64,000 bases of DNA from Terrabacter sp. Ter38 (GCF_024519435.1 NZ_JALJRZ010000002.1:310001-374000); one strand, 5' to 3'; shown: positions 8,106 to 20,946, counted from the stretch's first letter. Translations and numbers: made by a program. The notes: a model not told the origin generated them from the sequence alone.

Positions 8106-9233
8106 GTGAAGTTTCGGGTTGAGCGAGACGTCCTGGCCGAGGCCGTGACCTGGGTGGCCCGCGGGCTCCCGGCGCGCCCGCCGGTTCCCGTGCTCGCTGG
8201 CGTGCTCGTCGACGCGAACGAGGACGGCACACTGACCCTGTCCGCCTTCGACTACGAGGTGTCCGCGCGCATCACCGTGCCGGCAGACGTCGCCGAGGCG
8301 GGCCAGGTGCTGGTGCTCGGGCGCCTGCTCGCCGACATCTCGCGCAACCTGCCCAACAAGCCGATCGACGTCAGCACCGACGGCAGCAAGGTCAACGTCG
8401 CCTGCGGCTCGTCGCGCTTCGCGCTCCGAGAGATGCCGGTCGCCGACTACCCGACTCTGCCGCTCTCGCCCGAGACGAGCGGCACCATCGCCGGAGATGT
8501 CTTCACCCAGGCGGTGGCCCAGGTCTCGATCGCCGCCGACAAGGGCGACACCCTGCCGATTCTCACGGGCGTGCGGATGGAGATCGCCGGCGACAAGGTG
8601 ACCCTCCTCGCAACCGACCGCTACCGCCTCGCGATGCGCGAGCTGTCGTGGAGCCCCTCGGCCACCGACGCGAGCCACGTCGCGCTCATCCCGGCTCGCC
8701 AGCTCTCCGACACGGCACGCGCCCTCGGTGCCTCCGGCTCCGTCGAGCTCGCGCTCGGCCAGGGCGGCGACGGGCTCATCGGCTTCGAGGCCGGCCAGCG
8801 TCGCGCGACGACGCGCCTGCTCGACGGCGAGTACCCCAAGGTCACCTCCATCTTCCCGACGTCGGTCGACACCGAGGCGGTCATCGAGACAGCGGCGCTG
8901 GAGGAGGCCGTCAAGCGTGTCGCCCTCGTCGCCGAGCGCAACACCCCGGTACTGCTGAAGTTCACCGACGGCCAGGTCGCCATCGAGGCCGGCACCGGCG
9001 ACGATGCCCAGGCCTCCGAGGCCGTCGAGGCGACGCTCAACGGCCCCGAGATCCAGATCGCCTTCAACCCGCAGTTCCTCCTCGACGGCCTGCACGCGGT
9101 CGGCACCGCTTGGAGCCGGCTCTCGTTCACCCAGCCGAGCCGCCCGGCCGTGCTGACGGGCCAGGCGGAGGCCGACTCCGAGCCCGACACCAGCTACCGC
9201 TACGTCCTCATGCCGGTCCGCTTCGCCAGCTGA
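8106..9233 (+). CDS. dnaN: DNA polymerase III subunit beta (sliding clamp)
   Basis: The homodimeric ring clamp that tethers DNA polymerase III and other factors to DNA. The 375 residues cover the three repeated clamp domains. It begins MKFRVERDVLAEAVTWVAR and ends in the conserved YVLMPVR segment. It lies immediately right of oriC and is transcribed away from it, the standard arrangement. Length and ends are normal. Confidence 0.98.
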   Translation: MKFRVERDVLAEAVTWVARGLPARPPVPVLAGVLVDANEDGTLTLSAFDYEVSARITVPADVAEAGQVLVLGRLLADISRNLPNKPIDVSTDGSKVNVACGSSRFALREMPVADYPTLPLSPETSGTIAGDVFTQAVAQVSIAADKGDTLPILTGVRMEIAGDKVTLLATDRYRLAMRELSWSPSATDASHVALIPARQLSDTARALGASGSVELALGQGGDGLIGFEAGQRRATTRLLDGEYPKVTSIFPTSVDTEAVIETAALEEAVKRVALVAERNTPVLLKFTDGQVAIEAGTGDDAQASEAVEATLNGPEIQIAFNPQFLLDGLHAVGTAWSRLSFTQPSRPAVLTGQAEADSEPDTSYRYVLMPVRFAS

Positions 9234-9271
9234 CACCGACCTCCCGACCGCGCTCGCGGCTCCCTCGGGCA

Positions 9272-9293
9272 CCCGGTGCCGTATGCCGCCGGG
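9272..9293. terminator. Hairpin with GTAT loop downstream of dnaN
   Basis: CCCGGTG pairs with the matching CGCCGGG arm, with one internal mismatch, and closes on the tetraloop GTAT at 9281-9284. The architecture is the same as that of the hairpin after dnaA. It contains the octamer GTATGCCG and may attenuate read-through from dnaN into gnd. There is no U-tract. Confidence 0.45.
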
Positions 9294-9380
9294 CAGGCGT
9301 AGCCTCGAACCGCGCCACCCGCTCCGCCCGCTCCGTCCCCGCACGCTTCCCGCAGACTCCCCCGCAGAAAGGCTCGCGAC

Positions 9381-10517
9381 ATGCAGCTCGGTCTCATCGG
9401 TCTCGGCAAGATGGGCGGCAACATGCGCGAGCGCTTGCGTCGCGCGGGCCACGAGGTCATCGGCTTCGACCGCAACCCCGACCTCGCCGACGTGCGCACG
9501 CTGCCTGCTCTCGTCAAGGCTCTCGAGGCCCCGCGCGTCGTCTGGGTCATGGTGCCGGCCGGCGACCCGACCCGTGAGACCGTCGCCAAGCTCGCCGATC
9601 TGCTCGAGCCGGGCGACCTCGTCATCGACGGCGGCAACTCGCGCTTCACCGACGACTTCGAGAACGCCAAGCTGCTCGGCGAGAAGAAGATCGGATACGT
9701 CGACTGCGGCGTCAGCGGCGGCATCTGGGGCCTCGAGAACGGCTACGGCCTCATGTGTGGCGGTGACAAGAAGTGGGTCACCCGGGCGATGCCGATCTTC
9801 GACGCGCTTCGGCCGGAGGGCCCGCGCGAGGAGGGCTTCGTCCACGCCGGCAAGGTCGGCGCCGGGCACTACACGAAGATGGTCCACAACGGCATCGAGT
9901 ACGGCCTCATGGCCGCCTATGCCGAGGGCTACGAGCTGCTCGAGAAGAAGGACATCGTCACCGACGTCCCCGGGGCGTTCAAAGCGTGGAGCCGCGGCAC
10001 CGTCGTGCGGTCCTGGCTGCTCGACCTCATGGTCGACGCCCTCGAGGAGAACCCCCACCTCGACGACGTGTCCGACTACACCAACGACTCCGGCGAGGGG
10101 CGCTGGACCGTCGAGGAGGCCATCGCCCTCTCCGTGCCGATGCCGGTCATCTCGGCCTCGCTCTTCGCCCGCTTCGCCTCACGCCAGTCGAGCTCGCCGA
10201 CGATGCAGGCCGTCGCGGCGCTGCGCGGCCAGTTCGGCGGCCACCAGGTCATGACGATCGCCGAGGGCGAGAAGCTGCGCCAGGGCGATGTGCCGGCGGC
10301 CCCGGCCAAGAAGGCCGCGGCGAAGAAGGGCGCGTCGCGTCGCTCCGCGACGAAGCAGGCGAGCAAGCGCGCGTCTGCGACGGCGTCGCAGGCCAACGTC
10401 GGCGCCGCGAAGAAGGCCGCCTCCTCGGGTCGGGCGTCGGCGACGACGGCCACCGACATGGCCGACTCCGCGCGCGGCCAGAAGCGCGCCGCCAAGAAGA
10501 CCGCCAAGAAGGCCTGA
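9381..10517 (+). CDS. gnd: 6-phosphogluconate dehydrogenase (decarboxylating), NAD-type, with basic C-terminal tail
   Basis: Oxidative pentose-phosphate enzyme that converts 6-phosphogluconate to ribulose 5-phosphate. Residues 1-301 match the short (about 300-residue) form: [12 protein letters not shown] nucleotide fold, [12 protein letters not shown] substrate loop and the [10 protein letters not shown] catalytic segment. Residues 302-378 are an added tail of Ala, Lys, Arg and Ser ([22 protein letters not shown]) with about 19 basic and 2 acidic residues, like the C-termini of histone H1 and actinobacterial HU. The gene lies between dnaN and recF as in many Actinobacteria. The tail suggests nucleic acid association, which is inference. 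Confidence 0.94.
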   Translation: MQLGLIGLGKMGGNMRERLRRAGHEVIGFDRNPDLADVRTLPALVKALEAPRVVWVMVPAGDPTRETVAKLADLLEPGDLVIDGGNSRFTDDFENAKLLGEKKIGYVDCGVSGGIWGLENGYGLMCGGDKKWVTRAMPIFDALRPEGPREEGFVHAGKVGAGHYTKMVHNGIEYGLMAAYAEGYELLEKKDIVTDVPGAFKAWSRGTVVRSWLLDLMVDALEENPHLDDVSDYTNDSGEGRWTVEEAIALSVPMPVISASLFARFASRQSSSPTMQAVAALRGQFGGHQVMTIAEGEKLRQGDVPAAPAKKAAAKKGASRRSATKQASKRASATASQANVGAAKKAASSGRASATTATDMADSARGQKRAAKKTAKKA

Positions 10518-10536
10518 GCAGAGCGCCGCACCCTCC

Positions 10537-11847
10537 TTGCACGTCCGTCACCTGACCCTCAAGGACTTCCGCAGCTACCCGAGCGCCGAGCTCGCGCTGA
10601 CGCCGGGGGTCACCACGCTCGTGGGTCTCAACGGCCAGGGCAAGACGAACCTCGTCGAGGCGGTCGGCTACCTCGCCACGCTCGGGTCGCACCGCGTGGC
10701 GACCGACCAGCCGCTCGTGCGGTTCGGCGCCGCCCAGGCGATCGTGCGTGGAGCCATCGTCCGCGACGACCGCGAGACGATGGTCGAGCTCGAGATCACG
10801 CCGGGTCGCGCCAACCGCGCCCGCCTCGGGCGCGCCCCCGTCGCTCGTCCGCGCGACGTGCTCGGCACGGTGCGCACCGTGCTCTTCGCGCCCGAGGACC
10901 TCGCCCTCGTCAAGGGCGACCCGTCGGAGCGGCGGCGCTTCCTCGACGAGCTGCTCGTGCAGCGACAGCCACGGTGGTCGGGGGTCCGATCCGACTACGA
11001 CAAGGTCCTCAAGCAGCGCAACGCCCTCCTCAAGTCGGCGGCGCCGGTGCTCCGCAAGGGCGCCCGCCGCCCGCCGCGGCCGCCACGCGACGGCGACCAG
11101 CCGCTCGACGAGGCGCGCGAGGCGGCACTGCACACCCTCGACGTGTGGAACGACCACCTCGCCTCGGTCGGGGCCCAGCTGCTCTACGCGCGTCTGCGGC
11201 TGCTGCGCGACCTCGTGCCCGACCTCTCCGACTGCTACGACGCGGTGAGCGCGGCCTCGTCGAACGCCCGCGCCACCTACAAGAGCTCGCTGCACGAGGA
11301 CCTCGCCAAGCGGCTCGCGGCGGGTGAGGTCCCCGCGATCGAGGAGCTGCGGATCGGGATGCTCGAGACCCTCGTCCAGGTGCGCTCCAGCGAGATCGAA
11401 CGAGGCATCTCCCTCGTCGGACCGCACCGTGACGACCTCGTGCTCTCGCTCGGCGAGCTGCCCGCGAAGGGGTACGCCAGCCACGGCGAGTCCTGGAGCT
11501 TCGCCCTGGGACTCAAGCTCGCGGCATACCGCCTCCTGCGGCGCGACCTGGGCGACGACCCGGTGCTCGTGCTCGATGACGTCTTCGCCGAGCTCGACTC
11601 CGGACGCCGCGATCGGCTCGCGGCGCTCGTCGCCGACTGCGAGCAGGTGCTCATCACCGCCGCCGTCGGGGCTGACGTTCCCGACGTGCTCCGCGAGAAC
11701 GGCACCACGTATGCCGTCGTGCTCGGTCAGGTGCAGGCCGCCGTGTCCCCGGAGGCGTCCGTGAGCGAGCCACTGCAGCTGGTTCCGGCGGAGGCCGCCG
11801 GAACCGAGTCGGGCGAGGAGCGGGCGATGGAGCGGGACGATGAGTGA
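10537..11847 (+). CDS. recF: DNA replication and repair protein RecF
   Basis: SMC-like ATPase that helps RecOR load RecA at gaps and stalled forks. It begins at the TTG at 10537, giving [19 protein letters not shown], the canonical RecF N-terminus; no ATG or GTG is nearby. Walker A is [10 protein letters not shown], and the C-terminal Walker B is [16 protein letters not shown]. At 436 residues it is somewhat longer than usual because of a basic/proline insert ([14 protein letters not shown]) and an acidic C-terminal extension. It overlaps the next gene by eight bases. Confidence 0.96.
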   Translation: MHVRHLTLKDFRSYPSAELALTPGVTTLVGLNGQGKTNLVEAVGYLATLGSHRVATDQPLVRFGAAQAIVRGAIVRDDRETMVELEITPGRANRARLGRAPVARPRDVLGTVRTVLFAPEDLALVKGDPSERRRFLDELLVQRQPRWSGVRSDYDKVLKQRNALLKSAAPVLRKGARRPPRPPRDGDQPLDEAREAALHTLDVWNDHLASVGAQLLYARLRLLRDLVPDLSDCYDAVSAASSNARATYKSSLHEDLAKRLAAGEVPAIEELRIGMLETLVQVRSSEIERGISLVGPHRDDLVLSLGELPAKGYASHGESWSFALGLKLAAYRLLRRDLGDDPVLVLDDVFAELDSGRRDRLAALVADCEQVLITAAVGADVPDVLRENGTTYAVVLGQVQAAVSPEASVSEPLQLVPAEAAGTESGEERAMERDDE

Positions 11848-12427
11848 CGACGCGTCCGCAGACGCCTCACCCGAGTCAGCGGTCGGTCCTGTCGAGGACG
11901 CTCCCGCGCCGACGGACGAGGACACCCGGATCGCCGATGCGGCGGCCGCGGCCCTGGCGCGGGCTCGGGCCGGCGCGGCCGAGAAGGGTCTGCGGCCGGG
12001 GATGAAGCCGAAGAGGCGACGCCGTCCGGTCGGCGACGCGCCGGTGCTGTCCGGCTCGGCCCGCGACGGGCGCGACCCGGCCCTGCTCGGTGACCAGCTC
12101 GACCGGCTGCTGCTCGACCGCGGCTGGAAGGTCGACGTCGCGGTCGGCTCGGTCATGGGCCGCTGGCCCGAGATCGTGGGGCCCAACATCGCCGGGCACG
12201 TCGAGCCGCTCACCTTCGTCGACGGAATCCTCACCGTGCGTGCCGACTCGACGGCCTGGGCCACGCAGATGCGCCTGCTCGCGTCGTCGCTGCTCGCCCG
12301 GATCGACGAGGAGATCGGGGCCGGCGCGGTCAGCGAGCTCAAGGTCGTCGGCCCGAGCGCGCCGTCGTGGAACCGCGGCGCCCGTCGCTCCCCCGACTCG
12401 CGCGGACCGCGCGACACCTACGGCTGA
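11840..12427 (+). CDS. dciA: DciA-like (DUF721) helicase operator
   Basis: DUF721 protein of 195 residues. DciA proteins replace DnaC/DnaI as loaders of the replicative helicase in many bacteria. The conserved part is about 80-175 ([24 protein letters not shown] and [16 protein letters not shown]). An Ala/Asp-rich disordered N-terminus precedes it and a basic tail follows. The eight-base overlap with recF and the origin location support translational coupling and a replication role. The assignment to DUF721 is firm; the loader role follows from the family. Confidence 0.9.
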   Translation: MSDDASADASPESAVGPVEDAPAPTDEDTRIADAAAAALARARAGAAEKGLRPGMKPKRRRRPVGDAPVLSGSARDGRDPALLGDQLDRLLLDRGWKVDVAVGSVMGRWPEIVGPNIAGHVEPLTFVDGILTVRADSTAWATQMRLLASSLLARIDEEIGAGAVSELKVVGPSAPSWNRGARRSPDSRGPRDTYG

Positions 12428-12618
12428 CCGGCCTCACGGACGGGTCCGGAGACGATGGTCCCCCGCGTGACCGAGCCATGGGCACGCGACAGGTCGACGG
12501 AGTCGAGGCGTCCGTCCGGTCCGGGGTCGACACCGGCTGCGAGGAGCTGGGCCCGCACGTCCTCGGGCAGCGACTCCCACGCGTCGTACCCGCGCCCGCC
12601 GACGTTGATCGTGATCAC
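12418..12618 (-). CDS. Small conserved-looking protein of unknown function (66 aa)
   Basis: A 66-codon frame starting at the GTG at 12618. The product begins VITINVGGRGYDAWESLPED and contains LLAAGVDPGPDGRLDSVDLS. I do not recognise the family. Support for coding: about 87% of third positions are G or C, and a -10-like TACAGT lies just upstream of the GTG, consistent with a leaderless transcript. It overlaps the end of dciA tail-to-tail by ten bases and is divergent from the M4 protease gene, so a shared promoter region is likely. Confidence 0.55.
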   Translation of the reverse strand: MITINVGGRGYDAWESLPEDVRAQLLAAGVDPGPDGRLDSVDLSRAHGSVTRGTIVSGPVREAGQP

Positions 12619-12678
12619 GCTGCGAACTGTAGGGCGGCTCGGAGGGCGGTTGTCGGTGTTCCAACGCAGACTGTCGTC

Positions 12679-14175
12679 ATGACCTCGATGCAGCCAATGC
12701 CGCAGCCAACGACGCAGATCTCGACGCCGCCCCGGACGTCGCACTGCACGATCGTCCCGCCCTACATGCTCGAGGCGATGGCGGCCAGCGACGAGCCGGT
12801 CCTGGCTGCACACGCGCGCGAGGCACTGCGCCACGACGCGGAGCTGCGTTCCTCGCGGCACACGCCGACGGCTCGCCCGACGACCCGCCGGGTCCCGCGC
12901 CGCGAGGACGTCACGTCGCCGACGGCCCATGGCACGGGACCGCACCGCACCATCGCCGACGCCCAAGGCACCCAGACGACCCCGGGCACCACGGTGCGCA
13001 CCGAGGGCGCGGCCGCGAGCGGTGACGTGGCGGTCAACGAGGCCTACGACGGACTCGGCGCGACGTGGGAGCTGTGGTCGACGGCATACGACCGCGACTC
13101 GCTCGACGGCAAGGGGATGCCGCTGCTCGCCACGGTCCACTACGGCCGCAACTACGACAACGCCTTCTGGGACGGCTCGCAGATGGTGTTCGGCGACGGC
13201 GACGGGGTCGTCTTCGAGCGGTTCACCCGGAGCCTCGACGTCATCGGGCACGAGCTCGCGCACGGCGTCACCGAGCACACGGCCGGTCTGCTCTACCAGG
13301 GCCAGTCGGGCGCGCTCAACGAGTCGATCTCCGACGTGTTCGGCGTCCTCGTCAAGCAGAAGGCCCTCGGGCAGAGCGCTGCGCAGGCCGACTGGCTCGT
13401 CGGCGCCGACCTGCTCAACCCCTCGGTCCACGGTCGCGCCCTGCGCGACATGCGCAACCCCGGCACGGCCTACGACGACCCGCGGCTGGGCACGGACCCG
13501 CAGCCGGCGGACATGGCGCACTACGTCGACACGCAGGACGACAACGGCGGCGTCCACATCAACTCCGGCATCCCCAACCGTGCTTTCGTGCTCGCGGCCG
13601 ACGCCATCGGCGGCAACGCGTGGGAGGGCCCGGGCGCGATCTGGTACGCCGTGGTGTCGGGTGACGGGATCAAGGCGGACTGCGACTTCGCGACGTTCGC
13701 CGGCCTCACGGTGGCGGCTGCGGGGAGCGCCCACGGCGAGGGCTCGGCCGAGCAGACCGCGGTGCGCTCGGCATGGGAACAGGTCGGCGTGCTCAGCGCT
13801 GGTGCGGACGCACCCCCGGGTGGCCCGACCGGCGGCACAGGCGCACCGGCACCCACTCCGTCGACCGGCGGCTCGTCCTCGATCCCCGGCACGGACGCCC
13901 AGGTGCTGCTGCGCCGCACAGGCGGCTTCGCCGGGCAGGTCCGCGAGCGGCGGCTCGCGCTCGGCGAGCTGCCCGAGCGCGACGCCAAGGACTGGCAGCA
14001 CCTGCTGGCCGCGCCGACCCTCCAGCGCATCGCCGCCTCCACCGAGCGCACCCATCCCGACGCCTACATCTACTCCGTCCTGTGCGACGAGGCCGGCTGC
14101 GACGTGACGCTCCAGGAGCCGCACCTGCCCGAGGCGATCCACTCCCTCTTCGAGCGCACCCTCGCCGACGACTGA
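12679..14175 (+). CDS. Protealysin-like M4 metallopeptidase fused to an emfourin-type inhibitor domain
   Basis: Thermolysin-family zinc protease of 498 residues. The N-terminal propeptide carries the short-precursor signature CTIVPPYMLEAMA. The catalytic site is HELAH at 191-195 with the third zinc ligand E215 in NESISD. No signal peptide is seen, as in protealysin relatives. After a Gly/Pro/Thr linker (about 372-404), residues 408-498 (VLLRRTGGFAGQVRERRLAL ... EPHLPEAIHSLF) resemble emfourin, the proteinaceous inhibitor normally encoded by a separate adjacent gene. Here enzyme and inhibitor domain are one chain. The start at the ATG at 12679 places the precursor motif near the N-terminus. 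Confidence 0.9.
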   Translation: MTSMQPMPQPTTQISTPPRTSHCTIVPPYMLEAMAASDEPVLAAHAREALRHDAELRSSRHTPTARPTTRRVPRREDVTSPTAHGTGPHRTIADAQGTQTTPGTTVRTEGAAASGDVAVNEAYDGLGATWELWSTAYDRDSLDGKGMPLLATVHYGRNYDNAFWDGSQMVFGDGDGVVFERFTRSLDVIGHELAHGVTEHTAGLLYQGQSGALNESISDVFGVLVKQKALGQSAAQADWLVGADLLNPSVHGRALRDMRNPGTAYDDPRLGTDPQPADMAHYVDTQDDNGGVHINSGIPNRAFVLAADAIGGNAWEGPGAIWYAVVSGDGIKADCDFATFAGLTVAAAGSAHGEGSAEQTAVRSAWEQVGVLSAGADAPPGGPTGGTGAPAPTPSTGGSSSIPGTDAQVLLRRTGGFAGQVRERRLALGELPERDAKDWQHLLAAPTLQRIAASTERTHPDAYIYSVLCDEAGCDVTLQEPHLPEAIHSLFERTLADD

Positions 14176-16823
<2,648 letters not shown>

Positions 16824-16846
16824 CTGTTGCTGTATGCCGTTCCGAC

Positions 16847-16860
16847 GTTCCACGTGAAAC
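16847..16860. other. parS: parS-like site in the gyrB-gyrA gap
   Basis: GTTCCACGTGAAAC differs from the parS core GTTTCACGTGAAAC at one position. It lies in the 100-bp gap between gyrB and gyrA, about 9 kb from oriC on the opposite side from the perfect site at 508-527. Actinobacteria usually carry several origin-proximal parS copies, so this is probably functional. Confidence 0.75.
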
Positions 16861-16923
16861 GTCGCCACCCGGCAGCTTCTCCCCTACTGCACTGAATCTG
16901 ACTGAGAGACAAAGGGATCTGAC

Positions 16924-19644
16924 GTGAGCGACGACCTGCCTCCCATCGACGGAGACGACGTCAACGAAACGCCCGACCAGGACGACAGCGCCGGTGACGA
17001 GGGCATCGACCTCGGTACGGCGCCCGTCGAGCGCGACGGCGACGAGACCGATCGCACCGAGGCCGTCGACCTCAACAACGAGATGCAGCGCAGCTACATC
17101 GAGTACGCCATGTCGGTCATCGTCAGCCGCGCGCTGCCCGACGTACGCGACGGCCTCAAGCCGGTGCACCGCCGCATCGTCTACGCGATGTACGACGGCG
17201 GCTACCGCCCCGACCGCGGCTTCAACAAGTGTGCGCGCGTCGTCGGCGACGTCATGGGCCACTACCACCCGCACGGCGACTCGGCGATCTACGACGCCCT
17301 CGTGCGCCTCGTCCAGGACTGGTCGCTGCGCTACCCCCTCGTCGACGGCCAGGGCAACTTCGGCTCCCGTGGCAACGATGGTGCCGCCGCCCCGCGATAC
17401 ACCGAGTGCCGGATGGCCCCCATCGCGATGGAGATGGTCCGGGACATCGAGCAGGACACCGTCGACTTCGTCCCGAACTACGACGGCAAGACGATGCAAC
17501 CGTCCGTGCTGCCGAGCCGCTTTCCCAACTTGCTCGTCAACGGCTCGGCCGGCATCGCGGTCGGTATGGCCACGCAGATCCCACCGCACAACCTCCGCGA
17601 GGTCGCTGCGGGCGCCGAGTACTACCTGAGGCACCCCGACATCGGCCGGGAGGAGCTGCTCGAGGCCCTGCTCGGCATCATCAAGGGCCCTGACTTCCCG
17701 ACCGGCGCGCTGATCATGGGACACCGCGGCATCGAGGACGCCTACCGCACGGGCCGTGGCTCGATCATCATGCGCGCCATCGTCAACGTCGAGGAGGTCG
17801 GCAACCGCCAGGCCCTCGTCGTGACCGAGCTGCCCTACCAGGTCAACCCGGACATGCTCGCGCTCAAGATCGCCGATCTCGTCAAGGACGGCAAGATCTC
17901 CGGCATCTCCGACATCCAGGACCACACCTCTGGTCGCACCGGCCAGCGACTCGTCATCGTGCTCAAGCGCGATGCCGTCGCCAAGGTCGTGCTCAACAAC
18001 CTCTACAAGCACACCCAGCTGCAGACGACGTTCGGCGCCAACATGCTCGCCCTCGTCGACGAGGTGCCGCGCACCCTCCCGCTGGACGGCTTCATCCGGC
18101 ACTGGGTCGACCACCAGGTCGAGGTCATCGTCCGCCGCACGACCTTCCGTCTGCGCAAGGCCGAGGCCGACATCCACCTGCTGCGTGGCTACCTCAAGGC
18201 CCTCGACATGCTCGACGAGGTCATCGCCCTCATCCGCGCCTCGCGCACCGTCGAGGTCGCCCGCGACGGCCTCATCGAGCTGCTCGGCATCGACGAGCTG
18301 CAGGCCGGCGCGATCCTCAACATGCAGCTGCGTCGCCTCGCCGCCCTCGAGCGCGAGAAGATCCAGCAGGACCACGACGCGCTGCAGCAGATGATCGACG
18401 AGTACCGCGCCATCCTCGACTCGCCGCAGCGCCAGCGCGACATCGTCTCGGAGGAGCTGCAGGCGATCGTCGACAAGTACGGCGACGACCGGCGCACCGA
18501 GATCGTCCCGTTCGACGGCGACATGTCGATGGAGGACCTCATCCCCGAGGAGGACGTCGTCGTCACGATCACCCGCGGCGGCTACGCCAAGCGCACGCGC
18601 GTCGACCAGTACCGCTCGCAGAAGCGCGGCGGCAAGGGTGTCCGTGGTGCCTCGCTGCGTGGCGAGGACGTCGTCGAGCACTTCTTCACGACGACGACCC
18701 ACCACTGGCTGCTCTTCTTCACCAACCTCGGCCGGGTCTACCGCGCCAAGGCGTACGAGCTGCCGGAGGGCTCGCGCGACAGCAAGGGCCAGCACGTGGC
18801 CAACCTGCTCGCCTTCCAGCCCGGTGAGCAGATCGCCCAGGTGCTCGCGGTCCGTGACTACGCCAAGGCCGACTACCTCGTCCTCGCCACTCGCGCGGGC
18901 CTCGTCAAGAAGACGCGCCTGGCCGACTACGACTCCAACCGCTCCGGCGGCCTCATCGCGGTCAACCTCCGCGAGGGCGACGAGCTCGTCGGCGCCGGCC
19001 TCGCCTCGAACCGCGACGACCTGCTGCTCGTGTCGCGCAAGGGCCAGTCGGTGCGCTTCACCGCGACCGACGAGGCATTGCGCCCGATGGGTCGGTCGAC
19101 CTCGGGCGTCACGGGCATGAAGTTCCGCGACGGCGACGACCTGCTCGCCATGTCGGTCGTCGAGGAGGGCGAGAGCCCCGACGTGTTCGTCGTCTTCGAG
19201 AACGGCCTCGCCAAGCGCACGCCGGTGTCGGAGTACCGCCTCCAGGGGCGTGGCGGCCTGGGCATCAAGGTCGCCAAGCTCTCCGACAAGGGCGGCGACC
19301 TCGTCGGCGCCCTCACGGTCATCGACACCGACGAGGTGATGGTCGTCATGGAGAAGGGCAAGATCGTGCGCTCTCGCGTCGACGAGGTGCGCCACACCGG
19401 GCGCTCGTCACAGGGCGTGAAGTTCGCAACTCCGGACAAGGGCGACTCGATCGTGGCCGTGGCCCGCAACGCCGAGTCCGCCATCGTCGTCGACGAGGTC
19501 GAGGACGGCGACGGTGCTGACGGCGACGCGACGTCCGCTCCGGGAGCGCCCGCTACGGTTCCCGGCCCCGATGGCGTACCGTCGGACCAGACGTCGGGTG
19601 ACGAGGCGAGCTCGTCGGAGACCGACAACGGAGGTGACGAGTGA
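16924..19644 (+). CDS. gyrA: DNA gyrase subunit A
   Basis: DNA cleavage/rejoining subunit of gyrase, 906 residues. The catalytic tyrosine is Y159 in PRYTECRM. The quinolone-resistance region [11 protein letters not shown] keeps the usual Ser and Asp, and the GyrA box reads QKRGGKG. The start is the GTG at 16924 with AAAGGGA upstream. The N-terminal ~35 residues are an acidic extension, which explains the shifted tyrosine number. The C-terminal tail after the beta-pinwheel is also acidic. It overlaps the next gene by four bases (GTGA). Confidence 0.97.
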   Translation: MSDDLPPIDGDDVNETPDQDDSAGDEGIDLGTAPVERDGDETDRTEAVDLNNEMQRSYIEYAMSVIVSRALPDVRDGLKPVHRRIVYAMYDGGYRPDRGFNKCARVVGDVMGHYHPHGDSAIYDALVRLVQDWSLRYPLVDGQGNFGSRGNDGAAAPRYTECRMAPIAMEMVRDIEQDTVDFVPNYDGKTMQPSVLPSRFPNLLVNGSAGIAVGMATQIPPHNLREVAAGAEYYLRHPDIGREELLEALLGIIKGPDFPTGALIMGHRGIEDAYRTGRGSIIMRAIVNVEEVGNRQALVVTELPYQVNPDMLALKIADLVKDGKISGISDIQDHTSGRTGQRLVIVLKRDAVAKVVLNNLYKHTQLQTTFGANMLALVDEVPRTLPLDGFIRHWVDHQVEVIVRRTTFRLRKAEADIHLLRGYLKALDMLDEVIALIRASRTVEVARDGLIELLGIDELQAGAILNMQLRRLAALEREKIQQDHDALQQMIDEYRAILDSPQRQRDIVSEELQAIVDKYGDDRRTEIVPFDGDMSMEDLIPEEDVVVTITRGGYAKRTRVDQYRSQKRGGKGVRGASLRGEDVVEHFFTTTTHHWLLFFTNLGRVYRAKAYELPEGSRDSKGQHVANLLAFQPGEQIAQVLAVRDYAKADYLVLATRAGLVKKTRLADYDSNRSGGLIAVNLREGDELVGAGLASNRDDLLLVSRKGQSVRFTATDEALRPMGRSTSGVTGMKFRDGDDLLAMSVVEEGESPDVFVVFENGLAKRTPVSEYRLQGRGGLGIKVAKLSDKGGDLVGALTVIDTDEVMVVMEKGKIVRSRVDEVRHTGRSSQGVKFATPDKGDSIVAVARNAESAIVVDEVEDGDGADGDATSAPGAPATVPGPDGVPSDQTSGDEASSSETDNGGDE

Positions 19645-20306
19645 GCGCGACCAGCCCTGAGGGCTCCGTGAGTGGACCCGGCACGTCGGCTCGCCGAGGC
19701 AGTGGCCCCGGCTTCACCGACGACCAGGCCCAGAACGGCTCCTACTACGCCGCCTCCGGTTCAAGCGCGTCGTCCGGCAGCACGTCGGGCGCCTCGAGCG
19801 CGGACCCGGCCACCGCGCTCTCGCGGGGTGCGGTCACCAACCGCACCGCCCCGACGCAGCGGGTCGGTTCCGGTCAGTCCGGCGCAGCGTCGTCGACCGC
19901 TGCCGGTGCGCGCACCGCGACCGCACACCGCAAGGCAAAGGGCCCGCGCCGCGTCCGCCTCGCCGTCGCACGCGTCGACCCGTGGTCGGTCATGAAGATG
20001 AGCTTCCTGCTCTCCGTCGCGCTCGGCATCGCCGGCGTCATCCTCACGGCCGTCCTGTGGATGATCCTGTCGACGATGAACGTCTTCTCCGACGTCGAGG
20101 GCGTCCTCCAGTCGCTGCAGACCACGACGTCGGACCCGTTCTCGATCAAGGACTACGTCGGCTTCGGCCGCGTCGTGTCGCTCTCGATCGTCATCGGCGT
20201 CATCGACGTCATCCTCATGACAGCGATCGCGACCGTCATGGCCTTCCTCTACAACATCTGCTCGGCCCTCGTCGGCGGCGTGCAGCTGACGCTCACCGAC
20301 GACTGA
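19641..20306 (+). CDS. DUF3566 membrane protein
   Basis: Actinobacterial membrane protein of 221 residues that habitually follows gyrA. The first ~100 residues are a Ser/Gly/Ala/Thr-rich cytoplasmic region. The DUF3566 core begins near [20 protein letters not shown] and has two membrane segments ([20 protein letters not shown] and [20 protein letters not shown]). It ends [17 protein letters not shown]. The GTG start overlaps the gyrA stop, implying co-translation. The function is unknown; a link to gyrase is suggested only by position. Confidence 0.9.
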   Translation: MSATSPEGSVSGPGTSARRGSGPGFTDDQAQNGSYYAASGSSASSGSTSGASSADPATALSRGAVTNRTAPTQRVGSGQSGAASSTAAGARTATAHRKAKGPRRVRLAVARVDPWSVMKMSFLLSVALGIAGVILTAVLWMILSTMNVFSDVEGVLQSLQTTTSDPFSIKDYVGFGRVVSLSIVIGVIDVILMTAIATVMAFLYNICSALVGGVQLTLTDD

Positions 20307-20362
20307 GACCGCCCCGGCGGTCCTCGCCGGGCGTCACGGACGCGGCCACACGGCATACGCAG

Positions 20363-20394
20363 ACGGCCCCCACCCTCACGGGCGGGGGCCGTTT
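20363..20394 (+). terminator. Rho-independent terminator after DUF3566
   Basis: A 13-bp GC-rich stem with one wobble (20363-20375 with 20380-20392) is followed by TTTT, the most classical terminator in the window. It ends the gyrB-gyrA-DUF3566 unit before tRNA-Ile. Confidence 0.88.
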
Positions 20395-20483
20395 TGGATG
20401 AGGCGAGGTGCATCGGGTAACGTTTCCCCTCGCGTCCGGTCGTCATCTCTGACGGTGCGGATCGGCCGCGCGAAGGTGACGAT

Positions 20484-20560
20484 GGGCCTATAGCTCAGAC
20501 GGTTAGAGCGCTTCCCTGATAAGGAAGAGGTCGGAGGTTCAAGTCCTCCTAGGCCCACCA
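20484..20560 (+). tRNA. ileT: tRNA-Ile (GAT)
   Basis: Complete 77-nt cloverleaf with acceptor GGGCCTA/TAGGCCC and anticodon stem CTTCC/GGAAG closing on CTGATAA, anticodon GAT. The T-arm contains GTTCAAG. CCA is encoded. tRNA-Ile followed by tRNA-Ala downstream of gyrA is common in Actinobacteria. Confidence 0.97.
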
Positions 20561-20589
20561 TCACCGCCACCACGGAGAGGATCCCTCGC

Positions 20590-20769
20590 ATGCTGAAGCG
20601 TCTCGCCCTCGTCGGTGCAGCCGTCGCCGGCGTCGTCTTCCTTCGCAAGAAGGCGAAGCAGCAGCAGGCCGAGCAGGACCTGTGGACCCAGGCCACCGAC
20701 GACGTGCAGGCGCCCGTCGCACCGGCCACCGCCCCCACGGCGACCGACGAGGCCGACACCTCGGCCTGA
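20590..20769 (+). CDS. DLW-39 family small protein
   Basis: A 59-residue protein between two tRNA genes. It starts MLKRLALVGAAVAGVVFLRK, a single hydrophobic segment followed by a Lys/Gln-rich stretch, and contains the family hallmark EQDLWTQATD. The ATG at 20590 has GGAGAGGA upstream. Known relatives are tiny actinobacterial proteins of unknown function encoded in exactly this tRNA-Ile/tRNA-Ala neighbourhood. The Ala/Thr/Pro-rich tail makes this copy longer than the nominal 39 residues. Confidence 0.85.
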   Translation: MLKRLALVGAAVAGVVFLRKKAKQQQAEQDLWTQATDDVQAPVAPATAPTATDEADTSA

Positions 20770-20787
20770 GGCCGCTCTCCCCCACTC

Positions 20788-20863
20788 GGGGCCATGGCGC
20801 AATTGGTAGCGCACCTGCTTTGCAAGCAGGGGGTTAGGGGTTCGAGTCCCCTTGGCTCCACCA
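20788..20863 (+). tRNA. alaT: tRNA-Ala (TGC)
   Basis: Complete 76-nt cloverleaf with acceptor GGGGCCA/TGGCTCC that includes the G3:U70 alanine identity pair. The anticodon stem CCTGC/GCAGG closes on TTTGCAA, anticodon TGC. CCA is encoded. Confidence 0.97.
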
Positions 20864-20865
20864 GC

Positions 20866-20895
20866 AACGACCTCGTCCCAGCGGACGAGGTCGTT
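20866..20895 (+). terminator. Terminator hairpin after tRNA-Ala
   Basis: A perfect 13-bp stem (20866-20878 with 20883-20895) with a 4-nt loop begins three bases after the tRNA. It can end the tRNA transcript and also serve the convergent caspase gene. Confidence 0.8.
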
Positions 20896-20946
20896 CGTGC
20901 GTCTGACCGGCGACGCACGCGAGAGCTGGGCTTGGGGTGTGCCTGA

